Source of the DNA: Lysobacter sp. yr284
Lineage (GTDB): Bacteria; Pseudomonadota; Gammaproteobacteria; Xanthomonadales; Xanthomonadaceae
Direction of reading: 5' to 3'
Assembly (NCBI RefSeq): GCF_900107375.1
Contig: NZ_FNPT01000002.1
Span: 368,690-432,689 of the forward strand
Length of the DNA stretch: 64,000 nucleotides
Shown: positions 28,645 through 41,640 of the stretch, one piece after another
Numbering within the stretch: position 1 is the stretch's first letter
Layout: every line of letters starts with the position of its first letter
Notes under the pieces: generated by a model
What the model was told of the DNA's origin: nothing
What the model saw: the letters and a program-made list of their open reading frames with translations, nothing else
The model's database searches: none
Position numbers and translations under genes: made by a program

Positions 28645-28670
28645 GGTCGCGGCTTGCGCCGCTCCTACAG
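28645..28670. repeat. Family B repeat, single arm
   Basis: CGGTCGCGGCTTGCGCCGCTCCTACAG, matching one arm of the repeat at 26481-26579, between the vWA and aldehyde dehydrogenase genes. Confidence 0.8.
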
Positions 28671-28748
28671 TCGCTTCGTCGCCGCCGCGCTTGCGGCGCA
28701 AGCCGCGCCGCGAGCGCGTCGCGTCAGGCCTGGACGCAGGCCGCGGCC

Positions 28749-30227
28749 TCAAACCGGATCGCGTATCACCAGCAACCGCTGCTCGCTCATGTCCTCGATC
28801 GCGTAACGCACGCCCTCGCGGCCCTGGCCGGAATCCTTGACCCCGCCGTAGGGCATGTTGTCGACGCGGAAGCTCGGCACGTCGCCGACGATCACGCCGC
28901 CGACGTCGAGCCGGTCCCAGGCGCGCATGGCATGGTCGAGGCGGCCGGTGAACACGCCGGCCTGCAGGCCGAAGTCGCTGTCGTTGACTCGGTCGAGCAC
29001 CGCGTCGAAATCGTCGAAGGGCTCGATGAAAGCGACCGGCCCGAACGCCTCCTTGCGGTACAGCTCGGCGTCGCGCGGAACGTTCTCCAGCAAGGTCGCC
29101 GGGATCATCGTGCCCTGGCGCGCGCCGCCGGCGATGCGCTTGGCGCCGCCCTTGAGCGCGGCGTCGATCCAGGCCTGGATGCGCTGCGCGGCGGGTTCGT
29201 CCACGACCGGGCCGATGAAGGTGGCCTCGTCGCGCGGATCGCCCATGCGCAGCGCGCCGACCGCGGCCTTGAGCTTCTTGCGCAGCTTGTCGTAGATGTC
29301 GGCGTGGGCGTAGATGCGCTGCACGCTGATGCAGCTCTGGCCGCTCTGGTAATAGGCGCCGAACACCAACCGTTCGACCACGTGGTCCAGGCTCGCGCCG
29401 GGCTCGGCGTCGACGATGCAGGCGGCGTTGCCGCCCAGTTCCAGGGTCACTTTCTTCTTGCCGGCGCGGGCCTTGAGGTCCCAGCCGATCAGCCCGCCGG
29501 TGAAGCTCAGCAGCTTGATCCGCTCGTCCTCGACCAGCAGCGAGGCGTCTTCGTTGGAACAGCACAGCACCGAGAACGCGCCTTCGGGCAGGTCGGTCTC
29601 GGCCAGGATCTCGGCGATGATCAGCGCGCCGACCGGGGTCTTGATCGCCGGCTTGAGCACGAACGGGCAGCCCGCGGCGATCGCCGGGGCGACCTTGTGC
29701 GCGACCAGGTTCAGCGGGAAATTGAACGGGGTGATGAAGCTGCACGGCCCGATCGGCACGCGCTTGACCATGCCGCGGTAGCCGCGGGTGCGCTGGGAAA
29801 TCTGCAACTCCAGCAAAGTGCCCGGATCGCGCGTGGCCTCGGTCGCGGCGATGCGGAAGGTGTCGATCAGGCGGGTGACTTCGCCGCGCGCGTCGCGGAT
29901 CGGCTTGCCGGCCTCGATGCACAGCGCCAGCGCCAGTTCCTCGAAGCGCTCGCCGAAGCGGCGCACGCAGTGTTCGAGCACGTCGCGGCGACGGTCCGGG
30001 GCGAACTGCGCCATCGCCTCGCGCGCCTTGTGCGCGGCGACGATGGCCTTGCGCACCGCGGCCGCGTCGGCCATCGCCACGCGGGTGGCGCGCTTGCCGC
30101 TGTACTTGTCCAGCACTTCCAGTTCGGTGTTGGCGGCGACCGCGCGGCCGGCGAGGTAGTAGGGGTAGCTGTTCTTGAGGCCCTTGGCGGGCCTGGCGGC
30201 TTTGCTTTTCTTTTCGGACTTGGCCAT
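28749..30227 (-). CDS. NAD(P)-dependent aldehyde dehydrogenase
   Basis: A 492-residue aldehyde dehydrogenase with the catalytic cysteine in GQSCISVQR near residue 300, the general-base glutamate in LELGGN near 266, and the Rossmann-site segment TPFNFPLN near 167. The N-terminus is unusual: a lysine-rich 17-residue extension (AKSEKKSKAARPAKG). It follows the ThDP enzyme gene by 27 bases with a CGGAG ribosome site, so the pair likely share a transcript. Resembles the non-phosphorylating glyceraldehyde-3-phosphate/lactaldehyde branch; substrate not determinable by reading. Confidence 0.85.
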   Translation of the reverse strand: MAKSEKKSKAARPAKGLKNSYPYYLAGRAVAANTELEVLDKYSGKRATRVAMADAAAVRKAIVAAHKAREAMAQFAPDRRRDVLEHCVRRFGERFEELALALCIEAGKPIRDARGEVTRLIDTFRIAATEATRDPGTLLELQISQRTRGYRGMVKRVPIGPCSFITPFNFPLNLVAHKVAPAIAAGCPFVLKPAIKTPVGALIIAEILAETDLPEGAFSVLCCSNEDASLLVEDERIKLLSFTGGLIGWDLKARAGKKKVTLELGGNAACIVDAEPGASLDHVVERLVFGAYYQSGQSCISVQRIYAHADIYDKLRKKLKAAVGALRMGDPRDEATFIGPVVDEPAAQRIQAWIDAALKGGAKRIAGGARQGTMIPATLLENVPRDAELYRKEAFGPVAFIEPFDDFDAVLDRVNDSDFGLQAGVFTGRLDHAMRAWDRLDVGGVIVGDVPSFRVDNMPYGGVKDSGQGREGVRYAIEDMSEQRLLVIRDPV

Positions 30228-30254
30228 GAGAATGCTCCGGTGAGTGCGCCGCGC

Positions 30255-31901
<1,647 letters not shown>

Positions 31902-32030
31902 GCGGAACTCCGGGGACGGAAACGCAGGACCGCAAGGATCGCGCAAACGGCGTGAGCGAGGGGCGACGGTGGTGGAACGGTGCGGGCCGGCGGGCGCTGT
32001 GGCCCGATCCGGAAAAGCGCTGGCGCGCTC

Positions 32031-32118
32031 TTGTGGGAGGGCCTTCAGGCCCGACGCTTTTGTTGCAAATCGCCGCGGACTGAAACAAAAGCGTCGGGCC
32101 TGAAGGCCCTCCCACAAC
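32031..32118. repeat. Family A inverted repeat, complete pair
   Basis: Facing arms TTGTGGGAGGGCCTTCAGGC and complement around a roughly 25-base centre, between the ThDP-enzyme start and the xseA stop. Confidence 0.92.
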
Positions 32119-32135
32119 AGCCGCTCACGGCGGGA

Positions 32136-33479
32136 TCAATCCTCGCGCGGCTCGACCCGGACCCGGATCTGCCCGTCCTGCACCCGCGCGGTCAGCCGGT
32201 CGCCCGGCGCGGCGTCGAGCACGCTGCGCACCACCCGGCCGTCGTCGTGCTGGACGATGGCGTAGCCGCGCGCCACCGTCGCCAGCGGGCTGCACGCTTC
32301 CAGCGAACGCGCCAGCCCGCGCAGGCGCAGCGCATCGCCGTGCAGGCGCCGGGCCACGGCCGCGCGCGGGCGCGGCGCCAGCGCGGCCAGGCGCTCGCGC
32401 AGGCGGGCGATGCGCCGTTGCGGATGGTGCGCGCGCAGCACCGCGTCGTGATGGCGCAGGCGCGCGGTCTCGCGTTCCAGGCGCAGGCGCCAGGCCTGCT
32501 CGAGCCGGCGCAGCGCGTCCTGCTGGCGGCCGCGCAGCGCGGCCAGCCGGGCTTGCGGACGCAGCGCGTTCAAGCGCAAGCCGGCGCGGTCGGTGCGCTG
32601 CATGGCCTGGCGCAGGCGCTGGCCGTGCAGGTTGCCCAGGCGCGCGTCCAGCACGCGCAGGCGGTGCAGCAGGTCCTCGCGCTGCGGCACCAGCAGTTCG
32701 GCCGCGACCGAGGGCGTGGGCGCGCGCACGTCGGCGGCGAAGTCGGCCAGGGTGAAGTCGGTTTCGTGGCCGATGGCGGAAACCACCGGCACCGCGGACG
32801 CGGCGATCGCGCGCGCCAGGCGTTCGTCGTTGAACGCCCACAGGTCTTCCAGCGAACCGCCGCCGCGCGCCAGCACGATCACATCGTAGCGCTGCGCGGC
32901 CTGCGCGCGCTGCAGCATCGCCACGATCTTCTCGGCTGCGCCGTCGCCCTGCACCGGCACCGGCAACACCTCGGCCTGGGCCAGCGGGAAGCGCCGGCCG
33001 AGCACGCTGAGCACGTCGCGCACCGCCGCGCCGCTCGGCGAGGTGATCACCGCGATGCGCGCGGGGAAGCGCGGCAGTTCGCGCTTGCGCTCGCGGTCGA
33101 ACAGGCCTTCGGCGGCGAGCCGCGCCTTGAGTTCCTCGAACGCGCGGCGCAGCGCGCCTTCGCCGGCCTCTTCCATGTGGTCGAGCACCAGCTGGTAGTC
33201 GCCGCGCGCTTCGTACAGGGTCAGCCGGCCGCGCGCGAGCACGCGCAGACCCTCGCGCGGGACGAACTTCAGCCAGCTGCTCTTGGGCTTGAACATCGCG
33301 CAGCGGACCTGGGCGCGCGCGTCCTTGAGGGTCATGTACAGATGCCCCGAGGACGGCCGCGACAGGTTGCCCAGCTCGCCCTCGACCCAGATCAGCGGGA
33401 AGGTGTCCTCGAGCAGGTTGCGGGCCAGGGTGTTGAGCTGGCTGGGGGTGAGGACTTCGTCGGGGGAACTGGGGGGCAT
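32136..33479 (-). CDS. xseA: Exodeoxyribonuclease VII large subunit
   Basis: Catalytic subunit of exonuclease VII, which degrades single-stranded DNA to short oligonucleotides and needs the small subunit XseB (not in this window). The 447-residue protein has the N-terminal OB-fold ([20 protein letters not shown]), the segment [24 protein letters not shown] near residue 130, the core [18 protein letters not shown] near 200, a long coiled-coil region (250-390) and the C-terminal [14 protein letters not shown] segment. The ATG at 33479 gives normal length. Confidence 0.96.
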   Translation of the reverse strand: MPPSSPDEVLTPSQLNTLARNLLEDTFPLIWVEGELGNLSRPSSGHLYMTLKDARAQVRCAMFKPKSSWLKFVPREGLRVLARGRLTLYEARGDYQLVLDHMEEAGEGALRRAFEELKARLAAEGLFDRERKRELPRFPARIAVITSPSGAAVRDVLSVLGRRFPLAQAEVLPVPVQGDGAAEKIVAMLQRAQAAQRYDVIVLARGGGSLEDLWAFNDERLARAIAASAVPVVSAIGHETDFTLADFAADVRAPTPSVAAELLVPQREDLLHRLRVLDARLGNLHGQRLRQAMQRTDRAGLRLNALRPQARLAALRGRQQDALRRLEQAWRLRLERETARLRHHDAVLRAHHPQRRIARLRERLAALAPRPRAAVARRLHGDALRLRGLARSLEACSPLATVARGYAIVQHDDGRVVRSVLDAAPGDRLTARVQDGQIRVRVEPRED

Positions 33480-33585
33480 GAGCGAACGATAGCGGCGCCA
33501 GCCGCCCGGAGCGAAACAGTTGCACCGATGTTAACCGGTCCAGTCGCAGGCTTCCGGGGCGGGCTTTGCCGAGTCGGATCGGAAG

Positions 33586-33613
33586 GCGTCGGGCCTGAAG
33601 GCCCGCCCATAAG
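33586..33613. repeat. Family A repeat, single arm
   Basis: GCGTCGGGCCTGAAGGCCCGCCC between xseA and ispG, one arm only, next to the second 84-bp repeat copy. Confidence 0.75.
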
Positions 33614-33636
33614 AACGCCTGCGTTCCTGCCTGACC

Positions 33637-33720
33637 GTCATCCCCGCGAAGGCGGGGATCCAGAGACTTCAGCGCCATGCCTGGGTGAAGCCCTGGATCC
33701 CCGCCTTCGCGGGGATGACG
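33637..33720. repeat. 84-bp palindromic repeat, copy 2
   Basis: Near-identical to the copy at 1261-1344, including the loop AGACTTCAGCGCCATGCC. Here the terminal arms pair almost perfectly. It lies in the 390-base divergent intergenic region between xseA and ispG, which otherwise holds a family A arm (33586-33613) and about 150 bases of GC-rich leader before ispG. Confidence 0.88.
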
Positions 33721-33867
33721 TCCTGGAGGGGCGCGCGCTGTTGCGGGCGGGGCTTCCGGCCCGACTGCCCGCCGCCCGAGCCTGCGTGGCCCGACCGCGC
33801 TGCGGCCTCAGCCGCGCTTCACCCCCGCCGCACCTGCGCCCACCGCCCCGGCGCTACAATGCGCCCC

Positions 33868-35141
<1,274 letters not shown>

Positions 35142-35145
<4 letters not shown>

Positions 35146-35903
35146 GCGAGGACCCGCGCGTCGCGCCGCCGCGCTCCGACGAGCAGCGCGCCGCGCGCCG
35201 CCGCGGCCCCGGCGACAGCGCGCTCGAGCAGGAGGCCCGCTTCGGCGCCGCGCTGCTGCGCCGCCACGGCTGGACCCTGCTGCTGGTGTTCGCCGGCCTG
35301 CTGCTGCCGCTGTGGGCCTTCGCCGAACTGGCCGAGGAGATCCACCGCCAGGAAGCCATCGTCTTCGACGTGCCGGTGCTGGAGTACGCGCACGGGCTGT
35401 CGCGGCAGAGCCTGGACCTGTTCTTCAGCGTGATCGCCAAGCTCGGCTACCAGTGGGGCGTGGTGCCGTTCGACATCGTGCTGGTGATCGCGCTGACCGC
35501 GCTGCGGCGTTTCCGCGAGGCCAGCTATGCGGCGATCGCGCTCGGCGGCTCGGGCCTGCTCAACATCGCCGCCAAGCAGTTCTTCGCGCGCGAGCGGCCG
35601 TCGCTGTGGGAGTCGATCGCGCCGGAGCACAACTACAGTTTTCCCAGCGGCCACGCGATGGGCTCGATGACGCTGGCGGCGGTGCTGATCCTGTTGTGCT
35701 GGCCCACGCGCTGGCGTTGGGCGGCGATCGGCTTGATGGTGCCGTTCACCGTCCTGGTCGGCTTCTCGCGCCTGTACCTGGGCGTGCATTTCCCCTCCGA
35801 CATCCTCGCCGGCTGGGCGGTGGCCACGGCCTGGACCGTGGCGGTGTACCTGCTGGTCTATCGCGGCGGCCTGCGGCGGCCGTGGCAAGCGCGCGAAGGC
35901 TGA
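35142..35903 (+). CDS. PAP2 superfamily phosphatase, membrane
   Basis: A 253-residue membrane phosphatase of the PAP2 type, which dephosphorylates lipid phosphates such as undecaprenyl or phosphatidylglycerol phosphate. The three-part active site is intact: [19 protein letters not shown] and [16 protein letters not shown]. About five or six membrane helices are visible. The GTG at 35142 overlaps the ispG stop (GTGA), implying coupled translation; ispG feeds the isoprenoid pathway, so a polyprenyl-phosphate substrate is an attractive inference. Confidence 0.9.
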
Positions 35904-36214
35904 GCGCGGCGGTTCGCCCGCGCGCGGGCGCCCGCATCCGCGACGCGACGACTGGTTTAGCCAAGTGAAGTTGCAGCGCCGCAACACGCCGGCGGCGAAC
36001 ATGTAACCGAATGCGTTTTGTGCGCGGGGTCACGCCCAAATTCTGCCGGCTCGCGCAGTGTTGGGCGTGGGTAGGAAGGCTCGGTTCCGCGCGGCGACGC
36101 CGCGCGCGGCACGGTGGCAGGAGCGATCGGCCGGTGCGTCCGCACGACGCGCCGGTTCACGGACGACGCTCGATCACGGCGATCCCTCCCGACCCGCCCC
36201 CGGAACCGCGACCT

Positions 36215-36235
36215 GCCTGTTGACAGGGGACAGGC
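36215..36235 (+). promoter_or_regulatory. Inverted repeat upstream of subtilase gene
   Basis: GCCTGT-N9-ACAGGC about 43 bases before the start codon, with TTGACA embedded in the spacer. It may be an operator or leader hairpin. The rest of the 374-base gap (35904-36277) contains no gene I can support. Confidence 0.4.
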
Positions 36236-36277
36236 GGGCTGCGGCTTCTTCGCGAACGATACGTGGAGGACCACCCG

Positions 36278-38809
36278 ATGCCCAACGCAAAGAACCGGCT
36301 GACCATCGCCATCGCCCTCGGACTGAGCGGGCTGACCGCGCTCGCCGCGGCCGCCGCCGTCGGCGGCCTGAACCGGCCCGCCGCGCGCGCCGACGCTTCG
36401 GTCGGCGGCGCGCCCGCGCCGCAACGCGCGGCCGCGGCCGATCCCGCCGGCCAGCGCTATGTCGTGCTGTACCAGGAAGCGCCGCTGAGCACCTACAACG
36501 GCGAAGTCGCCGGGCTGGCGGCGCCGCAGCGCGTGGCCGGCGCGCAGAACGCCAACAGCGCCGCCGCGCGCATCGCCGGCGGCGGCAGCGCGCGCATCGA
36601 CCTGCGCGGCGCCCAGGCCGGCAAGTACCTGGGCTATCTCGACAACGCCCAGCGCAACCACGAACGCAGCATCGCCGCCGCGCTCGGACGCACGCTCAAG
36701 GTCGAACGGCGCCTGCGCCATGCGGTCAACGGCGCGGTCGTGCAGATGAGCGCGAGCGAGGCCGCGCGCGTGGCCAAGCTGCCCGGCGTGGCGCTGGTGC
36801 AGGCCAGCCGCGACCATCCGCTCGACACCGACGTCGGCCCGCAGCTGATCGGCGCGCCGGCGCTGTGGAACGCCAAGCCGACCAAGTGGCGCGGCGAAGG
36901 CGTGGTGGTCGGCATCCTCGACACCGGCATCAACTTCGGCAGCCCGGCGTTCGCCGCGGTCGACGACAGCGGCTACCGCCACGTCAATCCGAACGGCGCC
37001 GGCCATTACCTGGGCACCTGCGCGGCCGGCGGCGTCGACGAAGGCCGCTGCAACGACAAGCTGATCGGCGGCTGGGACTTCGTCTGCGGCGAGCCGGCCA
37101 ACATGTGCGGCCAGCCCGGCATCCGCGAGGAACCCGGCTTCGGCGACACCAACGGCCACGGCAGCCACACCGCCTCGACCTCGGCCGGCAACGCCTGGAC
37201 CGCCAACTACAAGGGCCGCGACATCCGCATCTCCGGCGTCGCCCCGCACGCCAACATCGTCGCCTACGACATCTGCTACACCGACGCCGCCGGCCAGGGC
37301 TGGTGCCCGGATTCCGCCGCGCTGGCGGCGATCGACCAGGCCATCGTCGACGGCGTGGACGTGATCAACTACTCCATCGGCGGCGGCGACAATCCCTGGG
37401 GCGAGGCGGTATCGCTGGCCTTCCTCAACGCTTCCGACGCCGGCATCTTCATCGCCGCCTCGGCCGGCAACAGCGGCCCGGACCCGAGCAGCAGCGGCCA
37501 TCTGCAGCCGTGGGTCTCGACCACCGCGGCGAGCACGCACGGGCGCGGCACCTTCGCCACGCTGATGCAGATCACCGGCCCCGGCGCGGTGCCGCCGGAC
37601 CTGCAGGCGGTGCAGCTGTACGACGGCAGCGGCGGCGTCTCGCTGAGCGCGTCGGTCCCGCCGAACACGCCGGTGCGGATCAGCGCCGGCATCGACAGCG
37701 CCGACGACGGCTGCGCGGGCTTCGCCCCCGGCGCGTTCGCCAACGCGATCGCGGTGGTGCGGCGCGGCACCTGCAATTTCTCGGTCAAGGCCAACAACGC
37801 CACCGCGGCCGGCGCGATCGCGGTGGTGATCGCCAACAACCAGCCCAACGTGACGACCCCGAGCGTGCCGGGCACCACGGTGCCGGTGTTCCTGGCGGCG
37901 CAGGACGACAGCGACGCGCTGCGCGACTTCGCCGCCGGCAACGGCAACAGCTCGACCGGCGGCATCGGCTATCCGCCGACGCCGATACCGAACACGCCCG
38001 ACCTGATCGCCGATTTCAGCTCGCGCGGCCCGGGCGGGTTCAACCTGATCAAGCCCGACGTGGCCGCGCCCGGCGTCAGCATCCTGGCGGTGCTGTCCGG
38101 CACCACCATCAGCGGCAGCGAGAACCTGGTCGGCCTGCTCAGCGGCACCTCGATGGCCTCGCCGCACCAGGCCGGTTCGGCGGCGCTGCTGCGCCAGGCG
38201 CGTCCGCACTGGACCGCGGCGGAGATCAAGTCGGCGCTGATGATGACCGCCAAGGAAGGGATGTTGCTCGAGGACGGCGTCACCGCGGCCAATCCGTTCG
38301 ACACCGGCTCGGGCCGGATCCAGGTCGACCAGGCGGTGAAGTCCGGGCTGGTGCTCAACGAGACCACGGCGCGTTACCGCGCGGCCGATCCGGCCGCCGG
38401 CGGCGATCCGGCCCAGCTCAACCTGGCCAGCATGCAGCAGCAGGACTGCAAGCGTTCGTGCACGTTCCAGCGCAGCTTTCGCCATGCCCAGAGCGGCTTG
38501 CCGGAGCTGTGGCTGGCGCAGGTCGAGGGCGTGGACGGCATCGCCTTCCCGCCGGTGTTCGTGTCCGCGCCGGGCAGCAACACGCCGGTCAGCGTGTTCG
38601 TGCTCAGCCGCAAGTACGCCGCCGACGGCAGCTGGCACTTCGGCAAGCTGCAGCTCAAGCCGCTGCTGAGCCGCAAGTCGCCGACCCTGCACCTGCCGAT
38701 CGCGGTATCGGTGCCGGCGCCGACGGCTGCGGCCGCGGCCGCGCCGAAGGCGGCGCGCGCCGACAACGCCGGCGCCCGGCCGGTGGCGCCGGAGCCCAGC
38801 GCGCGCTGA
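36278..38809 (+). CDS. Secreted subtilisin-like protease with PA insert (S8)
   Basis: An 843-residue exported serine protease. A signal peptide (LTIAIALGLSGLTALAAAAA) precedes an I9-type propeptide (QRYVVLYQEAPLSTY) and the catalytic domain: Asp in VGILDTGINF near residue 214, His in NGHGSHTAS near 294, Ser in SGTSMASPHQAG near 625. A PA domain (about 440-555, VVRRGTCNFSVKANNA) is inserted between His and Ser, as in C5a-peptidase and plant subtilases. A roughly 170-residue C-terminal domain ends in an Ala/Pro-rich tail. A degradative or predatory role fits this genus. Confidence 0.95.
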   Translation: MPNAKNRLTIAIALGLSGLTALAAAAAVGGLNRPAARADASVGGAPAPQRAAAADPAGQRYVVLYQEAPLSTYNGEVAGLAAPQRVAGAQNANSAAARIAGGGSARIDLRGAQAGKYLGYLDNAQRNHERSIAAALGRTLKVERRLRHAVNGAVVQMSASEAARVAKLPGVALVQASRDHPLDTDVGPQLIGAPALWNAKPTKWRGEGVVVGILDTGINFGSPAFAAVDDSGYRHVNPNGAGHYLGTCAAGGVDEGRCNDKLIGGWDFVCGEPANMCGQPGIREEPGFGDTNGHGSHTASTSAGNAWTANYKGRDIRISGVAPHANIVAYDICYTDAAGQGWCPDSAALAAIDQAIVDGVDVINYSIGGGDNPWGEAVSLAFLNASDAGIFIAASAGNSGPDPSSSGHLQPWVSTTAASTHGRGTFATLMQITGPGAVPPDLQAVQLYDGSGGVSLSASVPPNTPVRISAGIDSADDGCAGFAPGAFANAIAVVRRGTCNFSVKANNATAAGAIAVVIANNQPNVTTPSVPGTTVPVFLAAQDDSDALRDFAAGNGNSSTGGIGYPPTPIPNTPDLIADFSSRGPGGFNLIKPDVAAPGVSILAVLSGTTISGSENLVGLLSGTSMASPHQAGSAALLRQARPHWTAAEIKSALMMTAKEGMLLEDGVTAANPFDTGSGRIQVDQAVKSGLVLNETTARYRAADPAAGGDPAQLNLASMQQQDCKRSCTFQRSFRHAQSGLPELWLAQVEGVDGIAFPPVFVSAPGSNTPVSVFVLSRKYAADGSWHFGKLQLKPLLSRKSPTLHLPIAVSVPAPTAAAAAAPKAARADNAGARPVAPEPSAR

Positions 38810-38876
38810 GCCGCGTCGCGGCCGGCCCGTTGCGGGCCGGCCGCGATCTCGCCATTGGAGGCGGTAGCGAACGATC

Positions 38877-38904
38877 GCCGGGCCCCGTGTGGGCCCGGCG
38901 TTTT
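38877..38904 (+). terminator. Terminator after subtilase gene
   Basis: Perfect 9-bp stem GCCGGGCCC / GGGCCCGGC with a CGTGT loop, then GTTTTC. Confidence 0.9.
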
Positions 38905-39019
38905 CATGTGCGGCGGTTGCCGAACGCCGCCGGGCGCGGGCCACCGCGCTGGCCCGCGACGCGTTCGCCCGCGGCGACGTGGGATCCGCGCATCGAGGCG
39001 GGCCGGCGCCGACGCGCCG

Positions 39020-39418
39020 CTACCACTCCCGCCACGGTTCGGTCGGATCGTCCTGGCCGCGCAGCGCGCCGATCCCGGCCAGGGCGCTGCGCACCAGTTC
39101 GCACAGGCCTTCGCGCTGGTCGGTCTCGATCAGGTTGTAGCGGCAGCGCGCGTTGAGCGTGTTGAGCGCGCGCACGGCCTGTTCGACCGCGGCCCGCGCG
39201 GTGCGGTCCAGTTGCGCGGGGGAGGGCACGCGCTCGCCGTCGACGACCGCGTTGCGCAGCGCGGCGAGGAAGGCGTCGATGACGCGCTCGCACTCGTCGA
39301 TCTCGGCCGCGCCGTAGCCGGCGTCGGCGCCGTCCTGGGCCAGGTCTTCCATGTAGCTGCGCATGCCGTCGAGGATCTCGTGCTTGAGTTCGACGTAATC
39401 GTTGGTCTCCACCTGCAC
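39020..39418 (-). CDS. Conserved hypothetical protein
   Basis: A 132-residue acidic, helical protein (MQVETNDYVELKHEILDGM at the N-terminus) with two cysteines. I chose the GTG at 39418 because GAGGAGG sits just upstream; the frame opens to 39595 without a better start. It converges on the subtilase gene and diverges from the diguanylate cyclase. No domain recognised. Confidence 0.7.
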   Translation of the reverse strand: MQVETNDYVELKHEILDGMRSYMEDLAQDGADAGYGAAEIDECERVIDAFLAALRNAVVDGERVPSPAQLDRTARAAVEQAVRALNTLNARCRYNLIETDQREGLCELVRSALAGIGALRGQDDPTEPWREW

Positions 39419-39758
39419 CCCGTTGCCTCCTCGTCGCGAGCGCGCCGTGCGCGCCCCGCGCGACGACCGCAGCGCGAGTCTAGCCGCGCGACATTGCAGG
39501 CGAAGGAAACCGCGCCGTGCCGGCGTCGCGGCTGCGCTGTGACCGCCATCGCCGCTTCGCCGATCCGTATGCGCCGGCGCTTGACGGCGGCGCACGCGGC
39601 GGTTCCGCGAGCGGGCTGGCGCGGCCGCTGCGGGCGCCGCGCCGGCTCTTGCTAGACTGGCCGGCGCCGGTCGCCCGCGTCGATGCGCGGGCGGCCGCGC
39701 GAGCCCCGTTTGGAAGCCGACCGCGCTGCGTCGCGACCGTCATCGTCCGGACACCGCC

Positions 39759-40850
39759 GTGCAAAGACCCGAAACCCCCGCCAACGAAGCCCGCCGCCTG
39801 CAGGCGCTGCGCAGCTACGACATCCTCGACACCCCGCCGGAGCGCGACTTCGACGACCTGGTGGCGATCGCCGCGGCGGTGTGCGACACGCCGATCGCGC
39901 TGGTCAGCCTGATCGACGAACAGCGCCAGTGGTTCAAGGCCCGCACCGGCCTGGCCGCGGCGCAGACGCCGCGCGAGCTGGCGTTCTGCGCGCACGCCAT
40001 CCTGCGTCCGGACCAGACCCTGGTGGTGCCCGACGCGCGCGACGATGCGCGCTTCGCCGGCAATCCGCTGGTGCTCGACGATCCCAACATCCGCTTCTAC
40101 GCCGGCGCGCCGCTGGTGACGCCGGACGGCCATGCGCTGGGCACCTTGTGCGTGATCGACACCAAGCCGCGCGGCCTCGCCGACAAGCAGCACCAGGCCT
40201 TGACCGCGCTGTCGCGGCAGGCCTCGCGGGCGATGGAACTGCGCCGGGTGAGCCGCGCGCTGGTGCGGCAGTTGCAGGAGAGCGAGTGGTACGAGCGCCG
40301 CCTGCTGCAGTACCAGTGCGAACTGGAGGCGAGCAACGCGGCGCTGGAGGCCAGCAACGCCGATCTCGCCGCGCTGACCCGCACCGATCCGCTCACCGGC
40401 TTGCCCAACCGGCGCGCGTTCGCGCTGGCGCTGGAGCAGGCGGTGGCGCGCAGCCACGCGGCCGCGCCGCTGCAGGTGGCGCTGCTGGACATCGATCACT
40501 TCAAGACCATCAACGACGTCCACGGCCATGCCGAGGGCGACCGGGTGCTGCTGGCGGTCGCCGACGCGCTGCGGCTGTACGCGGCCGGGCCGAGCAGCGT
40601 GGCGCGCTACGGCGGCGAGGAGTTCTTGTTGCTGTTCGAGGCGCCGCAGGCGCAGGCGCAGCTGCACTGCGAGTTCGTCCGCGAGGCCATCGCCAACCTG
40701 CCGCTGGGCCTGCCGTTGACGGTGAGCATCGGCCTGGCCGCGTACCGCACCGGCGAGGAACCCGCGGCGACCTTCGCCCGCGCCGACCAAGCGCTGTACG
40801 CGGCCAAGCGCGGCGGGCGCAACCGGGTGGTGCTGGCCGAGGCCGAATGA
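39759..40850 (+). CDS. GAF-GGDEF diguanylate cyclase
   Basis: A 363-residue cytoplasmic protein with an N-terminal GAF domain (about residues 25-165, with RYDILDTPPE-type start RSYDILDTPPERDFDD and FYAGAPLVTPDG), a short coiled linker and a GGDEF domain with an intact GGEEF active site at residues 285-289. No RxxD inhibitory site precedes the motif, so product inhibition may be absent. The GTG start at 39759 is the only start giving the conserved ETPANEARRLQALRSYDIL N-terminus. A 340-base divergent gap separates it from the minus-strand gene. Confidence 0.93.
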   Translation: MQRPETPANEARRLQALRSYDILDTPPERDFDDLVAIAAAVCDTPIALVSLIDEQRQWFKARTGLAAAQTPRELAFCAHAILRPDQTLVVPDARDDARFAGNPLVLDDPNIRFYAGAPLVTPDGHALGTLCVIDTKPRGLADKQHQALTALSRQASRAMELRRVSRALVRQLQESEWYERRLLQYQCELEASNAALEASNADLAALTRTDPLTGLPNRRAFALALEQAVARSHAAAPLQVALLDIDHFKTINDVHGHAEGDRVLLAVADALRLYAAGPSSVARYGGEEFLLLFEAPQAQAQLHCEFVREAIANLPLGLPLTVSIGLAAYRTGEEPAATFARADQALYAAKRGGRNRVVLAEAE

Positions 40851-40871
40851 GCGCCGCGCCGCGTCGCTCTG

Positions 40872-40953
40872 AGTGGGAGAGCCTTCAGGCCCGACGCTGT
40901 GCGCCCGGATCGCGATGATCTGGGCGCACAGCGTCGGACCTGAAGGCCCTCCC
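40872..40953. repeat. Family A inverted repeat, complete pair
   Basis: Facing arms GTGGGAGAGCCTTCAGGCCC and complement around a centre that is itself palindromic (GTGCGCCC...GGGCGCAC). It lies between convergent genes and could end both transcripts. Confidence 0.9.
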
Positions 40954-40994
40954 TCGCCTCCGATGCACCGGGGCCGGCAAGCCAGCCGCCAAGT

Positions 40995-41627
40995 TCAGCG
41001 GTAGATGCGTTCGCGCTCGGCCTGCAGGCGCTGGCGCAGGTATTCGTCGCGGGTCGCGCCGCCCGGGATCTGCCGCATCGCCATCACTTCGGCGACGATC
41101 TGCGCCTCGCTGCGCTTGTAGGCTTGGAACTTCGGATCGCGCGCCTGCTGCTCGACGAAGGCCTGTTCGTGCTGCGCGGCCTGGCTGCGGTAGCGCTGCG
41201 CCAACTGCTGCACCAGCAGCGCCTGGCGCGCCTCGTCGGGCACGGTGGCGCGGATCAGGCCCACGCGCAGCAGCATGGTTTCGCCGGCCGACAGTTCGCC
41301 GGCCTGCTCGTAGCGGTCGACCTGCGCCTGCAGGGCCTGGGCGCGCCGCTCGCGTTCGGCCGGCCCCAACGCGGCGGCGTCGCGGAAGAAGCGCTTGGCG
41401 TCGTCCTGGAATTGCCGGCGTTGCTGGAAGCGCTGGCCTTGCGGGCTGGCCAGCATCGCGTGCACGCCGGTGCCGCCGCCCGCGGCGGACGCGTCGCCGG
41501 CGTCGCCCCCGGCCTGCGCCGCCACAGCGGCGCGGCTGGCGGAAAACGGCCACGAGCCCAGGCTGACCGCCGCGGCGAGCGCCGCGACGGCCAGGGCCAG
41601 GCCCAGCATGAGAGTGTTTCGCTTCAT
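40995..41627 (-). CDS. Membrane-anchored helical protein, putative lipase-chaperone-like foldase
   Basis: A 210-residue protein with an N-terminal membrane anchor (LMLGLALAVAALAAAVSLG), a short Ala/Gly linker and a 150-residue charged, purely helical domain rich in Gln, Arg and Glu (FQDDAKRFFRDAAALGPAE, RDEYLRQRLQAERERIYR). This layout matches steric chaperones of secreted lipases (LifO/LipB), whose helices wrap round the substrate enzyme. It starts 13 bases after the stop of a secreted hydrolase gene, the classical position for such a chaperone. No conserved LifO motif RxxFDY was found, so the assignment is by architecture and context. Confidence 0.6.
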   Translation of the reverse strand: MKRNTLMLGLALAVAALAAAVSLGSWPFSASRAAVAAQAGGDAGDASAAGGGTGVHAMLASPQGQRFQQRRQFQDDAKRFFRDAAALGPAERERRAQALQAQVDRYEQAGELSAGETMLLRVGLIRATVPDEARQALLVQQLAQRYRSQAAQHEQAFVEQQARDPKFQAYKRSEAQIVAEVMAMRQIPGGATRDEYLRQRLQAERERIYR

Positions 41628-41640
41628 GCCGCCGCGCCGG

